A stretch of DNA of 64,000 bases from Shuttleworthella satelles DSM 14600 (GTDB taxonomy: Bacteria > Bacillota > Clostridia > Lachnospirales > Lachnospiraceae), in NCBI RefSeq assembly GCF_000160115.1, contig NZ_GG665866.1, positions 310,001 to 374,000 on the forward strand, written 5' to 3'. Positions 44,349-56,270 of this stretch are shown in pieces. Position 1 is the first letter of the stretch. Each line of letters opens with the position of its first letter. The position numbers and the translations under genes are program-made. The notes under the pieces were generated by a model that was not told the origin of the DNA, searched no databases, and saw only the letters and a program-made list of their open reading frames with translations.

Positions 44349-47300
44349 CTAAGACCGGTCTTTAGCGGCTTCATCCAATCTAGGAAGCTCTTTATCTGTC
44401 TCATTCCCCGGCTCTTTTTCCATCTTTTCCCGAATCAAGTCCAGAGCCTGACTGCCCTTGTAATTGGCCATGCAATGAAAGCGCATGCCCTTCAAACCGT
44501 CCTCAAACCCACAGACGGCCCTGAACGCGCAGTACTGACATCCATTCTCCTTACCCAGTTTATAGGGATTTTTCTCAATTTTTCCCTCTAAGATATCGCG
44601 GCCGATCTGTTCGATTTTATCGTGGACGAAGCTGCCCAGCAGTCTGATATCTTCTTCTGACAAGGCATCCTCACCGGCTGACAGCTTACCGTCCTTATTT
44701 CGCCTGGCGCTGATCACATGGGAAGCTCCCGCCCCCTCTGCGGCCAGCTTTTCATCGAGCGCGTTGACGACCAGATCCTCCCGGTTGTAGATCCCGCGAA
44801 GCTTGAGCTCGTCAAGGATGTCTTCTTGGATCTCCTCCGGGCCCGCTCCCTCCCTGCTCTTAACCCAGGGCTCGTCAATGTGGAAATAGAAAAGACCGGC
44901 CGGATGGGCTTTCTTTTCCCCCCTCCCCAGTTTCTCCAGGGCCGCCGACATGTAGAGCACCAGCTGGATCTGCAGGCCATGGTAGAGGCGGGTCAGATCC
45001 AGCTTCTGATTGCCGGACTTATAATCCATTACCTTGACATAGATCCCCTCCGGCGTCCGCATGCAGTCTACCCGGTCAATCTTGCCGCTAAGCTGCAGCT
45101 TCTCTCTTTCTCCCAGCTGAAAGCGCATAGAAGACAGCTGGTCCCTTGGACCGAAGGACATCTCAAATTCCTCCGGCACAAAGTCACCGCGTGTCACCTG
45201 CTCTCTCAGTGCCCAAATGCTGCAGCGCAGGACAGATTTCATCCGCCGGATCACCTGCGCCTGCCGCCTGTTCTCTAAAAGCTCAGCCCTCTCCATCTGC
45301 CCTACGGCATTTCGAAAGGCCTCCTCTAAAAGCGCCTCCGCGTCAGAATCCGAGATCTCCTTCCAGGACAGCTTCCTCTCCTTCATGCGCTTGGAGAAGA
45401 ACTCAAGGGTCTGATGATGGAGGTTTCCCATATCCAAAAAATCAATCTCCGGCTCCTCCTCCTCCTGCAGGAGGAGACCATAGCGTAGGTAGTACGCGTA
45501 GGCGCACCTGCAAAACTGCTCCAGGCGACTGACGGAGCCCTGAATCAGGTCCCCGCTCACACGCTTGATCAGGCGCTCAGAGAGCCTGTCCTGTCCCTGC
45601 TCAGAGAAAGCGGTCTTAAAGAGCTCCTCTGCCCTGTCAGTGAAATTTTTGTCCTCCTTCAGCACCTCATAGATTGCGCAGGCCAGTTGTCCCTCCTCCC
45701 GCGAGGGCTCTTTCTCAGACAGGCTGCGAAGGGCATCCGGCAGATAGTCCAGAGCCGCCGGGGCTGTCACCAGCCGCTGCAGATCAGCTCTCCCCTCTAA
45801 ATTCTCCACCCCAAGCCCCGGAAAGAGCCTGCAGATCAGACCGATGAGATAGGACTCCCGCAGGGCGCTGCCGTCACTGCTTAAGCGAGCATAGCTGACG
45901 ACCAGCTGCTCAGAGGGCTTGGTCAGAGCCAGGTAGAGGTAGAATCTCTGCATAAATGCCCGCTCCCGGTCACCGGGCGCCAGATCAATCTGCTTTTCCC
46001 TGAGCTTCTCCCTCTCCGCCTGAGAGAAAAGGCCGCTTGATTCGGCCGACCTGGGAATTGCGGCGTCAGAAGCCCCCAGGACATAGAGGGTCTTGATGTG
46101 CTCCAGACGGGTTCGCTCCAGATCCCCGATCACAACGGAATCGAAGCTGGGAGGAACGGTTCCCACGGAAATGGCCCTGAGTCCCGCCTCCAGGAGCTGG
46201 GCGAAATCACTGAGAGACATCTTCTCCTCTCCCAGAAGATCAGACATCTTCTCTAGGGTCTCCATCACCAGTCCAAAGACTCTGCTGTGAATTGAGGCAG
46301 CTATTTCATCGCCTTCGGCGCGGCAGGCATTTGCCCTGGCCTCCAGTTTTTCCTCCACCTCATGCGCCTGCAGATAAGCATAAATTGCGAGAGCCCGATC
46401 TCTGGTCACAGCATTTTCCTCGCACATGGACTGACGAAAATCACTGATGTCCGCGACAATGCCCTTGCGCAGCTGCTCGACGCGAAGCATCTGCTCCTGG
46501 CTGAAATTCCTGACTCTGCCGCTGAAGGGACGGCGGTAACGGGCAAAGCCGCGGATACGCCTGGCGTGAATATAACGTTCCAGCAGGTCCGCGTCAGACG
46601 GATCGATTCCTGCCAGGCCGCTGCGCAGCTGCTGCATCAAGCTCTCCTCGCTGAAATCCTCCGTGAAAAGAGACAGAGAGGACAGAATAAATTCCACCAG
46701 AGGATGAAAGAGAATGTCCTGCTCCTGGTCCAGGTAGTAGGGCAAATCCATCTTATCGAAGATCTGCCCGGCATAATCCGCGTAATCGGACAGATTCGCG
46801 CAGACAATGGCGAAGTCTCGATAGCGACCACCCTGATCACGAATCTTTTTCCTGATCTCCTCTCCCGCAAATGCCAGCTCATCCCGAAAGCTGGCCGCGC
46901 GTCCCAGGCGAATCTGCCTCATTTTCGGATCTGACTCCCCTTGCGCGCGGCTCGCATTCTCTTTTGCATCTGACTGTGCGCAGCTCGCAGTCTCTTTTGT
47001 GTCTGCCTGCGAACAACCCGCAGTCTCTTTCCCGTCTAACCCCGACAACTCTTTCCCGTAAGGTCTGCTCTTTGGGCGAAATAAATTGGCCTCCAGATAA
47101 GCCAGCATGGGGGCGGAGGCAAAACGCGGATTTCCTGTCAGACAGACCGGTTCCTCAATAGGACAGCGGTTTTCCCCCGCCAGGCGCACTAAGCCCTCTC
47201 CCATCTCCTTGGTCATGGCAAAGAGTTCATAGTCCAGATGAGAACCCGTAATCCGTTCTCCGGGATCCATGGTCAAGGTCACATAAATCGAAGAGGCCAG

Positions 47301-47960
47301 CCGCATCATCTGTGCCAGGACCTGCTTCTGGATCGGAGTAAAGCCGGTAAAGCCGTCGATGGCAATCACAGCATCCTTGATCAAAGCTGACTGATCCATC
47401 AGCTGCGCCAGGCGTTCCAGCACCTCCTCCGCCGTGATATAGCGGCCCTCGATCGCCTCTCGAAAGGCCCGGTAAATCACGGACAAATCCTCCGCTTTCC
47501 TGCGAAAGGAGCTTCCCATATCTGTCAGTTCCGCCAGATCCGCGAACTCTTTTGGACCGATCCCGTACTGGGCCATTTCGGTCAGCAGGGATTTGATCTC
47601 ATCAATATAACCGGGCCTTCGAACATTTCCCCTCAGAACAGTCAGTTCCTTTTCATGCTCCTGGGCCACCCTGCGCAAAAGCAGGTTCTTTCCCGTGTCC
47701 TCAAGCACATCGTCAAGCTTGGTTCCCGTCTCTTCAAAGACCCGGTAAGCCAGACGGTTAAAGGAGAGGACATCCACATTCATGATGATCTTTTGAGAGG
47801 ATCTGGCAACCAGCTCCCTCTGTGTCGACATGGTAAACTGCTCCGGCACAATCACAATAAAGTGGCGCTTAGGCTCTTCTTTGGCCCGGCGCAGAATTTG
47901 ATCGAACAGGTAGGTTGATTTCCCGCTTCCGGCGCCGCCGATTACCATGCGAAGTGACAT
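44349..47960 (-). CDS. addB: ATP-dependent nuclease subunit B
   Basis: Second AddAB subunit, 1203 residues. N-terminal Walker A GGAGSGKSTYLFDQ. The C-terminal nuclease motif is VKVMDYKSGNQKLDLTRLYH, and the four Fe-S cysteines are the one in FCRCAYAYYLRYGL plus the trio in CQYCAFRAVC. Ends 30 bases before addA. Confidence 0.96.
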   Translation of the reverse strand: MSLRMVIGGAGSGKSTYLFDQILRRAKEEPKRHFIVIVPEQFTMSTQRELVARSSQKIIMNVDVLSFNRLAYRVFEETGTKLDDVLEDTGKNLLLRRVAQEHEKELTVLRGNVRRPGYIDEIKSLLTEMAQYGIGPKEFADLAELTDMGSSFRRKAEDLSVIYRAFREAIEGRYITAEEVLERLAQLMDQSALIKDAVIAIDGFTGFTPIQKQVLAQMMRLASSIYVTLTMDPGERITGSHLDYELFAMTKEMGEGLVRLAGENRCPIEEPVCLTGNPRFASAPMLAYLEANLFRPKSRPYGKELSGLDGKETAGCSQADTKETASCAQSDAKENASRAQGESDPKMRQIRLGRAASFRDELAFAGEEIRKKIRDQGGRYRDFAIVCANLSDYADYAGQIFDKMDLPYYLDQEQDILFHPLVEFILSSLSLFTEDFSEESLMQQLRSGLAGIDPSDADLLERYIHARRIRGFARYRRPFSGRVRNFSQEQMLRVEQLRKGIVADISDFRQSMCEENAVTRDRALAIYAYLQAHEVEEKLEARANACRAEGDEIAASIHSRVFGLVMETLEKMSDLLGEEKMSLSDFAQLLEAGLRAISVGTVPPSFDSVVIGDLERTRLEHIKTLYVLGASDAAIPRSAESSGLFSQAEREKLREKQIDLAPGDRERAFMQRFYLYLALTKPSEQLVVSYARLSSDGSALRESYLIGLICRLFPGLGVENLEGRADLQRLVTAPAALDYLPDALRSLSEKEPSREEGQLACAIYEVLKEDKNFTDRAEELFKTAFSEQGQDRLSERLIKRVSGDLIQGSVSRLEQFCRCAYAYYLRYGLLLQEEEEPEIDFLDMGNLHHQTLEFFSKRMKERKLSWKEISDSDAEALLEEAFRNAVGQMERAELLENRRQAQVIRRMKSVLRCSIWALREQVTRGDFVPEEFEMSFGPRDQLSSMRFQLGEREKLQLSGKIDRVDCMRTPEGIYVKVMDYKSGNQKLDLTRLYHGLQIQLVLYMSAALEKLGRGEKKAHPAGLFYFHIDEPWVKSREGAGPEEIQEDILDELKLRGIYNREDLVVNALDEKLAAEGAGASHVISARRNKDGKLSAGEDALSEEDIRLLGSFVHDKIEQIGRDILEGKIEKNPYKLGKENGCQYCAFRAVCGFEDGLKGMRFHCMANYKGSQALDLIREKMEKEPGNETDKELPRLDEAAKDRS

Positions 47961-47964
47961 GCTC

Positions 47965-48933
47965 TCATTCCTCCTTGATCAGGTCTGTAAGTGCCTGCGA
48001 TGTCTGGACGATGACCCGGTTGGCGTCAATGAAATCATAGGGAGTCATCTGATAGACATAATAGTTGAGCCAGTTGCTATAGAGGGCATTGGCATGACTG
48101 CGCCACTGCAGAAGCGGTCGTTTGGTCGGGTCGTCAGCCGGATAGTAGTTGACGGGGATCTGCGGACGCATCCCCTTTTTGAGATCCCGCTTATACTCCC
48201 TGTCCAGCGTCATGCGGTCATACTCCAAATGACCGAAGTCGAAAATCTGCTTGCCGTCATTGGTCATGCAGAGCAGGATACCGGCCTCCGGAGAATCAGA
48301 CACAACCACCAGATCCTTACAGGCGCGGATCTCATCAGAATGACACTCCGTCCAGCGGGATACCGGAGCCATGAAGAAATCGTCAAATCCTCGAACCAGC
48401 GGGATCTTGCGGTTTTCTACGCGCTGGGGATAGACGCCGGACAGCTTCTCGGACAGTTCGTACTTTTTGATCCCGTAGTGATAGTAGGCTCCGGCCTGGG
48501 CCCCCCAGCAGACATGAAGGGTGGATGTCACATGTGTCTTGGTCCACTCCATAATCGTACAGAGCTCTTTCCAGTAATCCACATCCTCAAAGGCCTTCAT
48601 CTCCACAGGCGCTCCGGTGATGAGAAAGCCGTCGAAATTCTCTTCTTTGATGTCGTCAAAATGCAGGTAGAAGTTATTTAAATGGGACCTGGAGACATGG
48701 CTGGCCCTGTGGCTGGCCGTTGTCAAAAAGGTCACGTTGACCTGCAGGGGAGTATTGGACATACTGCGCAGGATATCCAGTTCCGTATCCTCCTTGAGCG
48801 GCATCAGGTTCAGAATACAGATCTCAATGGGACGGATATCCTGGTGCAGGGCCCGGTCCTCATCGACCACGAAAATATTCTCACGCTCCAGCCGCCTCTT
48901 GGCGGGGAGATCATTCTGTGTACGAATGGGCAT
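47965..48933 (-). CDS. metA: Homoserine O-acetyltransferase (MetA type)
   Basis: Acylates homoserine for methionine synthesis. The 322-residue class I glutamine amidotransferase-like fold shows the catalytic Cys in LHVCWGAQAGAYYHYG and His in FDFGHLEYDR. The specificity loop is LITGAPVEMKAFEDVDYW; Glu after Val is associated with acetyl-CoA use, while Gly gives succinyl-CoA (known for Bacillus versus E. coli proteins). No S-box or other riboswitch is visible in the 43-base gap to ligA. Five bases separate it from addB. Confidence 0.93.
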   Translation of the reverse strand: MPIRTQNDLPAKRRLERENIFVVDEDRALHQDIRPIEICILNLMPLKEDTELDILRSMSNTPLQVNVTFLTTASHRASHVSRSHLNNFYLHFDDIKEENFDGFLITGAPVEMKAFEDVDYWKELCTIMEWTKTHVTSTLHVCWGAQAGAYYHYGIKKYELSEKLSGVYPQRVENRKIPLVRGFDDFFMAPVSRWTECHSDEIRACKDLVVVSDSPEAGILLCMTNDGKQIFDFGHLEYDRMTLDREYKRDLKKGMRPQIPVNYYPADDPTKRPLLQWRSHANALYSNWLNYYVYQMTPYDFIDANRVIVQTSQALTDLIKEE

Positions 48934-48976
48934 AGATGAATCCTTTCGTTAGCGCTCTCTTATATAACCGGAGGAT

Positions 48977-51061
<2,085 letters not shown>

Positions 51062-51082
51062 CTATGATTCAAGAGATCATCA

Positions 51083-51880
51083 TCAGGATCTGATGTAGCG
51101 GCTGATCGATGGAGAAGCGGCTAAAAGTCGATTCAGTTCCTCTCGTTCCCTCCGGCCGATCTTCCGGTACTCTCCCTCCGGGATCCCATCCAGGCGCAGA
51201 TTCATAATCCGAACCCTCAGCAGGTCTGTGACCTCATAACCCAGGGTATGGCACATGCGGCGGATCTGACGGTTGAGTCCCTGGGTTAGAATTATGGTAA
51301 ATGTCCGGTCGCCGGTCTGATGGATCTGACAGGGACGAGTCGTCTCCCCCAGTTCCTTTAAGTAGATCCCGGCTCTCATCCGCCTGACAAAGGTCTCGCT
51401 GATACCACGATTTACTGTCACCTGATACTCTTTCTCGTGCCGATTGGCCGCCCTCATCATGCGATTGACAATATCCCCTTGATTGGTCATGAGAATCAGC
51501 CCCCGGGACTCCTTATCCAGGCGGCCAACCGGATAGACGCGGCTGGGATATCCGATAAAATCGACAATGTTATTCTTTTCCCGCTTTTCTGCCGTACAGA
51601 CAATTCCCCTCGGTTTATGAAAGAGGAGGATGATTTCCTCCTCTTTTCCCTCAATGATTCTTCCATTGACCGCAACCCTCTGTCCCGGAAGAACCCTCTG
51701 TCCCAGCTCTGCCGTCTGACCATCGATCGTGACCTGGCCCGCGCGAATCCGATGGTCCGCCTCCCGCCTGGAGCAGACCCCGGCATTTGTCAGAAACTTA
51801 TTCAGGCGCTGACCCGAAGCCGGATCCGCTTGCTCCGGGATCCGGTCCTTTGCTCCGGGTCTCTTTTCTTCTGATGTCAT
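51083..51880 (-). CDS. rluF: 23S rRNA pseudouridine synthase, RluF type
   Basis: A 265-residue RsuA-family enzyme. An S4 RNA-binding domain (RLNKFLTNAGVCSRREADHR) precedes the catalytic block VGRLDKESRGLILMTNQGDI, where Asp is the nucleophile, and the C-terminal FTIILTQGLNRQIRRMCHTL. The TRPCQI stretch matches RluF (U2604) more than RluB. The ATG at 51880 is preferred: the open frame upstream overlaps the repeats in the YesL-type gene and has no family likeness. Confidence 0.88.
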   Translation of the reverse strand: MTSEEKRPGAKDRIPEQADPASGQRLNKFLTNAGVCSRREADHRIRAGQVTIDGQTAELGQRVLPGQRVAVNGRIIEGKEEEIILLFHKPRGIVCTAEKREKNNIVDFIGYPSRVYPVGRLDKESRGLILMTNQGDIVNRMMRAANRHEKEYQVTVNRGISETFVRRMRAGIYLKELGETTRPCQIHQTGDRTFTIILTQGLNRQIRRMCHTLGYEVTDLLRVRIMNLRLDGIPEGEYRKIGRREREELNRLLAASPSISRYIRS

Positions 51881-51911
51881 TTCTCTATCTCTTTCTCCTG
51901 ACAGTTCTCCG

Positions 51912-52955
51912 TCATCTCCCGGACGAGAGGAAGTCATGCGGATCTGCCCACATGCGCTCCTTTTCGGCAATCCTCCTGGCCTCGGAACTGTCCAGAGCCC
52001 TGGCCAGGTCAGCCTCATCCTCGGCGCTCGCCCGGACCAAGTCCTGATCTCGTGACGGCCCTGGCGCAGTCTGTGTCGCCCGCCCGTCCTCGGCGCTCGC
52101 CTGAGCCAAGTCCTGATCTCGTGACGGCCCTGGCGCAGTCTGTGTCGCCCGCCCGTCCCCGGCGCACACCCGAGCCAAGCCCTGATCCCTGTCGGCATCA
52201 GATTCCTCCGGTTTCTTCTCCCGATAGACCTTGCCGACGCCCGACACAGGGGGCCAGCGCATCTCCGCCTCCTCTCTCATATGAGCGAAACTGGCGTCCT
52301 CATCCGGAAATTCATCCAAAATGGGAGCCGCGGGATCCACATAGCCCTCCGGCATCAGCGGCTGAAAGAAGACCACACAGCGGTCCGCGACAAAAAGCGT
52401 CAAAAGGGACGGAATCAGCATGGCCACCACGGCAAATTGCGGGAGGAAATAGGCTAAAAGAAAGGGAGCGACAAAGAGAATCAGGCCCAGAAAGGCTGTG
52501 GGAAAGTGAAGTCCCATCAGAGCAAAGGAATTTTTGATCCAATTGCGGTTGGTCAGTTCAAAGCGAGCCAGCATGGGAAAACCAAAGAGCAGACAGCCAA
52601 AGAGGAAAAAAGCCATCAGAAGGCTGAATGCCTGCAGACCCCGCATGGGCAATCCCGTCAAAAGGCGGCCTGCGGCGAAAAAGTCAAAGGTCAGAAGGGC
52701 AAAGAGGGCCAGGCTCGGGATCCAGATCATGGTCGCCTGCTTGAAATTCTCCTTAAAGGAGTGAAAAAAGCCCCGGATCAACTTCACGTCGTGCCCCTGA
52801 ACCAGTTTCATGGACACATAGTACTTGGCTGTAATGGCAGCCCCGGCCGTAATAATGGGCAGGCTGACCGCCAGAGCCAAGAGATTCAGAAAAAAGACAT
52901 CGACATAGCGGTTGAGGGAAGTCATCAGTTTTCCCTCAGGTGAGAAAATCCCCAT
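51912..52955 (-). CDS. YesL-type (DUF624) membrane protein with repetitive tail
   Basis: A 347-residue protein. Residues 1-210 are the YesL domain with about six membrane helices (YVDVFFLNLLALAVSLPIIT then AGAAITAKYYVSMK). The tail of about 110 residues is charged and contains a 23-residue sequence (PGPSRDQDLAQASAEDGRAT is its body) repeated twice plus part. YesL proteins occur near sugar transport genes, but here neighbours are housekeeping. The tail is not part of the family and may be recent. Confidence 0.8.
   Translation of the reverse strand: MGIFSPEGKLMTSLNRYVDVFFLNLLALAVSLPIITAGAAITAKYYVSMKLVQGHDVKLIRGFFHSFKENFKQATMIWIPSLALFALLTFDFFAAGRLLTGLPMRGLQAFSLLMAFFLFGCLLFGFPMLARFELTNRNWIKNSFALMGLHFPTAFLGLILFVAPFLLAYFLPQFAVVAMLIPSLLTLFVADRCVVFFQPLMPEGYVDPAAPILDEFPDEDASFAHMREEAEMRWPPVSGVGKVYREKKPEESDADRDQGLARVCAGDGRATQTAPGPSRDQDLAQASAEDGRATQTAPGPSRDQDLVRASAEDEADLARALDSSEARRIAEKERMWADPHDFLSSGR
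52021..52158. repeat. Two tandem 69-bp repeats inside the YesL-type gene
   Basis: Units at 52021-52089 and 52090-52158 differ by only a few bases, with a partial third to about 52190. 69 is a multiple of three, so the frame is kept and a 23-residue peptide repeats. Confidence 0.92.
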
Positions 52956-53158
52956 AAGTCTCTCCCAAATGAAGCTTAAAAACTACATCCCCTATTCTAA
53001 CAGATTCCATCGACTACCGGGGCAAATCCGCATCGTTCACCGGGACAAAGCTCTAAAACAAATTCGACCGGCTACCCATACCGCCGCTGATCAAAAGCAG
53101 GCGGCACAGGGCAACCGGTCTCATATCCCTTAAACTATTTCCTGTCTTACAGGAGCAA

Positions 53159-53232
53159 TGTAGACGACTGGATTCGAACCAGCGATCTTCGGAGTCGGAG
53201 TCCGATGCGTTATCCAGCTACGCTACGCCTAC
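53159..53232 (-). tRNA. tRNA-Arg (anticodon CCG)
   Basis: The minus strand folds into a full cloverleaf. The acceptor stem GTAGGCG / CGTCTAC has one G-U pair. The anticodon stem is TCGGA / TCCGA and the loop CTCCGAC gives anticodon CCG. The T arm is GCTGG-TTCGAAT-CCAGT. Discriminator A; CCA is not encoded. Reads CGG. It borders the decayed accessory region, a usual place for integration, though no second copy of its 3' end was found. Confidence 0.95.
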
Positions 53233-53501
53233 AAACCATCCGAACGGACTTGCTTATAGTAACGCTAGCCTCAAGCAAAGTCAATCGCCTCCTCCTTTCG
53301 TCACTCCTCCTTTCGTTACTTCGAAACTTTTCAATGTAAATGCAACACACTGTTGCGTTTACTCTGGAAGGTCTCTGTGTTGCAGTTAGTCTGACAAATG
53401 ACTTGTCCAAAGCAGGTTTATCAGGTGCAATGGGATCTACCTTATTGAAGAAATGATATTGTCAATAATGGTTGGCAGATTTTCCTCAAGGATTTACAGC
53501 C

Positions 53502-53850
53502 CTAAACTGCTTCTTGTAAAGATGAATCGTATTGTTGTCTCTTGACCATGGGTGGAAGGCCATCATTTGCGGAACAGATTCGACGGTTATTCCAGTAGCT
53601 CATGTAGTAACGCCAGATAAGCTCTTTTAGCTCAGTTACAGTCATCTTCTCGGTGTCATAGCGATCATATAAGAGTTCAGATTTCATTCTCGCCCACATG
53701 CTCTCACAACGAGCATTATCATGGCAACGGCCACCATCACTGTTCATGCTCTGTGTTATATGGCAGTTCTAGACGGCTCTACGGTAGCAATCACTGGTGT
53801 ACTGTACTCCGCGATCGCTATGGCAGATCGCATCTTCGATCTCCGGGTAA
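53502..53850 (-). pseudogene. IS3-family transposase, C-terminal remnant
   Basis: The last third of an OrfB integrase of the IS3 group. The second catalytic Asp is seen in AICHSDRGVQYTSD, then an in-frame stop (TAG) follows, and the third catalytic Glu region reads DNARCESMWARMKSELLYDR, ending WNNRRICSANDGLPPMV. The N-terminal part is absent. The end of the element is likely near 53385, where TGTCAGACTAACTGCAAC on the minus strand looks terminal. The 269 bases to the tRNA hold only this end and an inverted repeat (TGCAACA..TGTTGC, 53342-53356). Confidence 0.85.
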
Positions 53851-54195
53851 GCCTGGTTATCGGACAGATATATTTACAGAATGCCCGGTTATCTTTATAT
53901 ACATAAGCCAGGGCAATGCCAACCGCATAGTAGACTGTATTTCCGATAACAAATGCCCAGAACATAATGCGTTCCATATTTCCGACCTTTGCCAGAAAAA
54001 GAACCGCTACAAATATCAAAGATGCCGCAAATATAATGTACCTGATCCAGCCAATCCTTTTTCTCGGCTTTGTCGAAAGCTTGTAAGGCAAGAAATCCAG
54101 TACCATCGCTGTCCAACAGGCATATCCGCACCAGCCCCTTCCAAAGAGCAGAGGACCGAATATCTTTGCGACAGCAAAGCACTTTTGCTTAATAA
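53851..54195 (-). pseudogene. 4Fe-4S ferredoxin-like membrane protein, truncated at both ends
   Basis: A continuous frame encodes GRGWCGYACWTAMVLDFLPY and, after two membrane helices, AFCKYICPI, the two cysteine patterns of NapH/YccM-like membrane iron-sulfur proteins. It breaks off at the IS3 remnant and at the neighbouring gene on the other side, so neither start nor end survives. Confidence 0.75.
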
Positions 54196-54647
54196 ACAGA
54201 GATATCTTCCCCTCTATACCTGGGCGCAACAAACAGCAAGAGCGAAATCTGCGGGATATTCCATTCACCGGGCAGATAGATGCTACAGTCAATACGATCT
54301 CCCTTGACGTTTTCTGCTATGAATGCATATCGACCGATTTCCTCATTTGCTGAAACCCGCTGGGTATCTCCAATCGCTGTATCCTTAAAAAAGGTATGGA
54401 ACTCCTGCCAGATGCTCTCTGCATCCTCTGCCCTCAATTCAACCTTGACTGAATAACTTACCCCCGCTTTACAGCGTTTTTTCATGCCGTTTTCATCGGG
54501 TCGGCATGTTCTTGTTCTTCCCTTATCATAGAACCAGTCGGCATTTTCCAGTGCAGCTATCTTAGCTGATATGGTCTCCTTGAATTCTTGGATCACCTGA
54601 GATAAATAACTGCAAGCCTCTTCAAAAATCTCAAAATCTTTCACCAT
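54189..54647 (-). CDS. Hypothetical protein
   Basis: A 152-residue soluble, mixed-charge protein (FEEACSYLSQVIQEFKETIS early; GEWNIPQISLLLFVAPRYRG late). I do not recognise a family. Its end coincides with the truncation point of the ferredoxin-like remnant, so its C-terminus may be altered. Confidence 0.5.
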   Translation of the reverse strand: MVKDFEIFEEACSYLSQVIQEFKETISAKIAALENADWFYDKGRTRTCRPDENGMKKRCKAGVSYSVKVELRAEDAESIWQEFHTFFKDTAIGDTQRVSANEEIGRYAFIAENVKGDRIDCSIYLPGEWNIPQISLLLFVAPRYRGEDISVY

Positions 54648-54684
54648 AAGTCCTCCGTTTTCTCTACCACAGCTCTTGTCAATT

Positions 54685-56010
54685 TCACCGAAGTGTATGC
54701 ATCCATTTTCTGCTTCTGAACATAAAAACGGATACTATAAGCCGGACCAGCTCTTCCTGCGATAAGATGAAGTAGACCCAGACGATCGGAAGTCTGAAAT
54801 ATAATCCTGTAAGCAGCGCCAGCGGTACGCCGATCAACCAGGTCCCCATCATATCAATCATCATGATATACTTTGTCTTTCCTCCGCTCCTGATAACGCC
54901 TCCCCCAAGTATCATGTTTTGAACCTTTACAGGCATTAAAATCGCAAAGACCACCAGGATATTCGCGCCAATCATGCGAACATCATCTGATACCTTAAAC
55001 AGCTGAACATATGGATTTTTTATCAGAATCAACAGCAGCGAAAAGGTCAGCGATCCTGCCAGTCCCAGACCACATAACTTTTTGGATTCCTCATAAGCCT
55101 CATCATACTCGTTGCATCCTAGTCTTTTGCCGATCAGAATCCCGGCAGCCTGCGACAGACCGCTCAGCGCTCCCATGAATAATCCTTGAACAGTGCCGGT
55201 TAATGACATCCCCGCAAGTTCCTCCGTTCCCATGTGCCCATAAACGTATGTGTTAACGCTTTGTCCCACTGTCCATAAAAATTCATTTAAAACAATGGGC
55301 AGCAGCATCATAAAGTACTGTGAATATCCCTCCTTCCCGAGCTTTAATGAAATATGGATTCGTCCATATAAGCTGTAAAAACACAGGATGGAAATCAGCG
55401 CGCCGGCCACCTGGGAAATGACACTTGCGTAAGCGGCGCCGGCTATTCCAAGACGCGGCGCACCAAAATTCCCGAATATAAAGCAGAAATTTAAAGCAGT
55501 ATTGAGCAGAGCAGTGAAAGCGCCGATATAAAGTGGCCAGATTGACTTATCCCGACATCGAAGAGCCGTCCCTAAAATAATACAGATGCCCAGCGGAATG
55601 TATGTCCAGCAGATAATCCCCAGATATTTACTGCCTTCTATGATTACCTGCGCTTCTGTCGTAAACATTCCCATAAACGGATTCTTAAAAAGGCTAAAAA
55701 CGGACAAAAAAGTCAGACCAATTACCATGACAAGCAAAAAGTTAACGCAGATGCTTTTTTCCTCTGCCTCTCTGTTATGGCTGCCCATATACTGCGAGAT
55801 CATGATACCCGTGATCGTACTGATTGCCCCTATGACAAACGCATAAATAAAGCCTGGCTTTCCGGCAATTTCAACCGCAGCAACACTTTTATCCCCCATC
55901 TGACCGACCATAACCTGATCGATCATGGAAAAGGAAGATTGCAGCATGGATTGTAAGGCTACAGGTATGGAAATGCGCAGAACCTTTTGTAAAAAGTTCT
56001 TATCTGACAT
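54685..56010 (-). CDS. MATE-family efflux transporter
   Basis: A 441-residue, 12-helix cation-coupled exporter of drugs or metabolites. Typical starts of both halves: RISIPVALQSMLQSSFSMID / QVMVGQMGD and LLPIVLNEFLWTVGQSVNTY / VYGHMGTEELAG. GAGGGAG precedes the ATG at 56010. Complete and apparently functional, though set among broken genes. Confidence 0.93.
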   Translation of the reverse strand: MSDKNFLQKVLRISIPVALQSMLQSSFSMIDQVMVGQMGDKSVAAVEIAGKPGFIYAFVIGAISTITGIMISQYMGSHNREAEEKSICVNFLLVMVIGLTFLSVFSLFKNPFMGMFTTEAQVIIEGSKYLGIICWTYIPLGICIILGTALRCRDKSIWPLYIGAFTALLNTALNFCFIFGNFGAPRLGIAGAAYASVISQVAGALISILCFYSLYGRIHISLKLGKEGYSQYFMMLLPIVLNEFLWTVGQSVNTYVYGHMGTEELAGMSLTGTVQGLFMGALSGLSQAAGILIGKRLGCNEYDEAYEESKKLCGLGLAGSLTFSLLLILIKNPYVQLFKVSDDVRMIGANILVVFAILMPVKVQNMILGGGVIRSGGKTKYIMMIDMMGTWLIGVPLALLTGLYFRLPIVWVYFILSQEELVRLIVSVFMFRSRKWMHTLR

Positions 56011-56124
56011 CGTATTGCTCCCTCTCATTTCTGTTCCATACTATTTCAAAGCCGCCCATTCCACAACAGGTTAATCGCATTGTTTTTCGAGAGGTGTTGA
56101 CAGGGTGCATTTTCTACGAGGGGT

Positions 56125-56145
56125 GTGCATATGATATCGATGCAC
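56125..56145. promoter_or_regulatory. Inverted repeat upstream of the MATE gene
   Basis: GTGCAT and ATGCAC flank nine bases (56125-56130, 56140-56145), with a further TGCA nearby. A possible repressor site; otherwise the gap 56011-56270 shows nothing. Confidence 0.35.
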
Positions 56146-56270
56146 GGTGCAAGTCACTCTTTAATTTTCTTATTAGTGTTTGTTCATGCATAGAACCATC
56201 TAACCCTTAAAAGGACATTCGGATAACAGCCTGTGCATTATTCTTACCTGATCTTCCATCGCTTGGTGTT

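Noticed and set aside
47949-48976. SAM or other riboswitch before metA
   Set aside because: The upstream gap is only 43 bases, too short for a known S-box, and no motif is visible.
51881-52198. N-terminal extension of the RluF-type gene
   Set aside because: It overlaps the YesL-type gene and its repeats, and has Arg/Gly-rich antisense-like composition; the S4 domain starts after 51880.
53159-53232. Integration site duplicate of the tRNA-Arg 3' end
   Set aside because: No second copy of the tRNA 3' sequence was seen between here and aroK, so att sites cannot be claimed.
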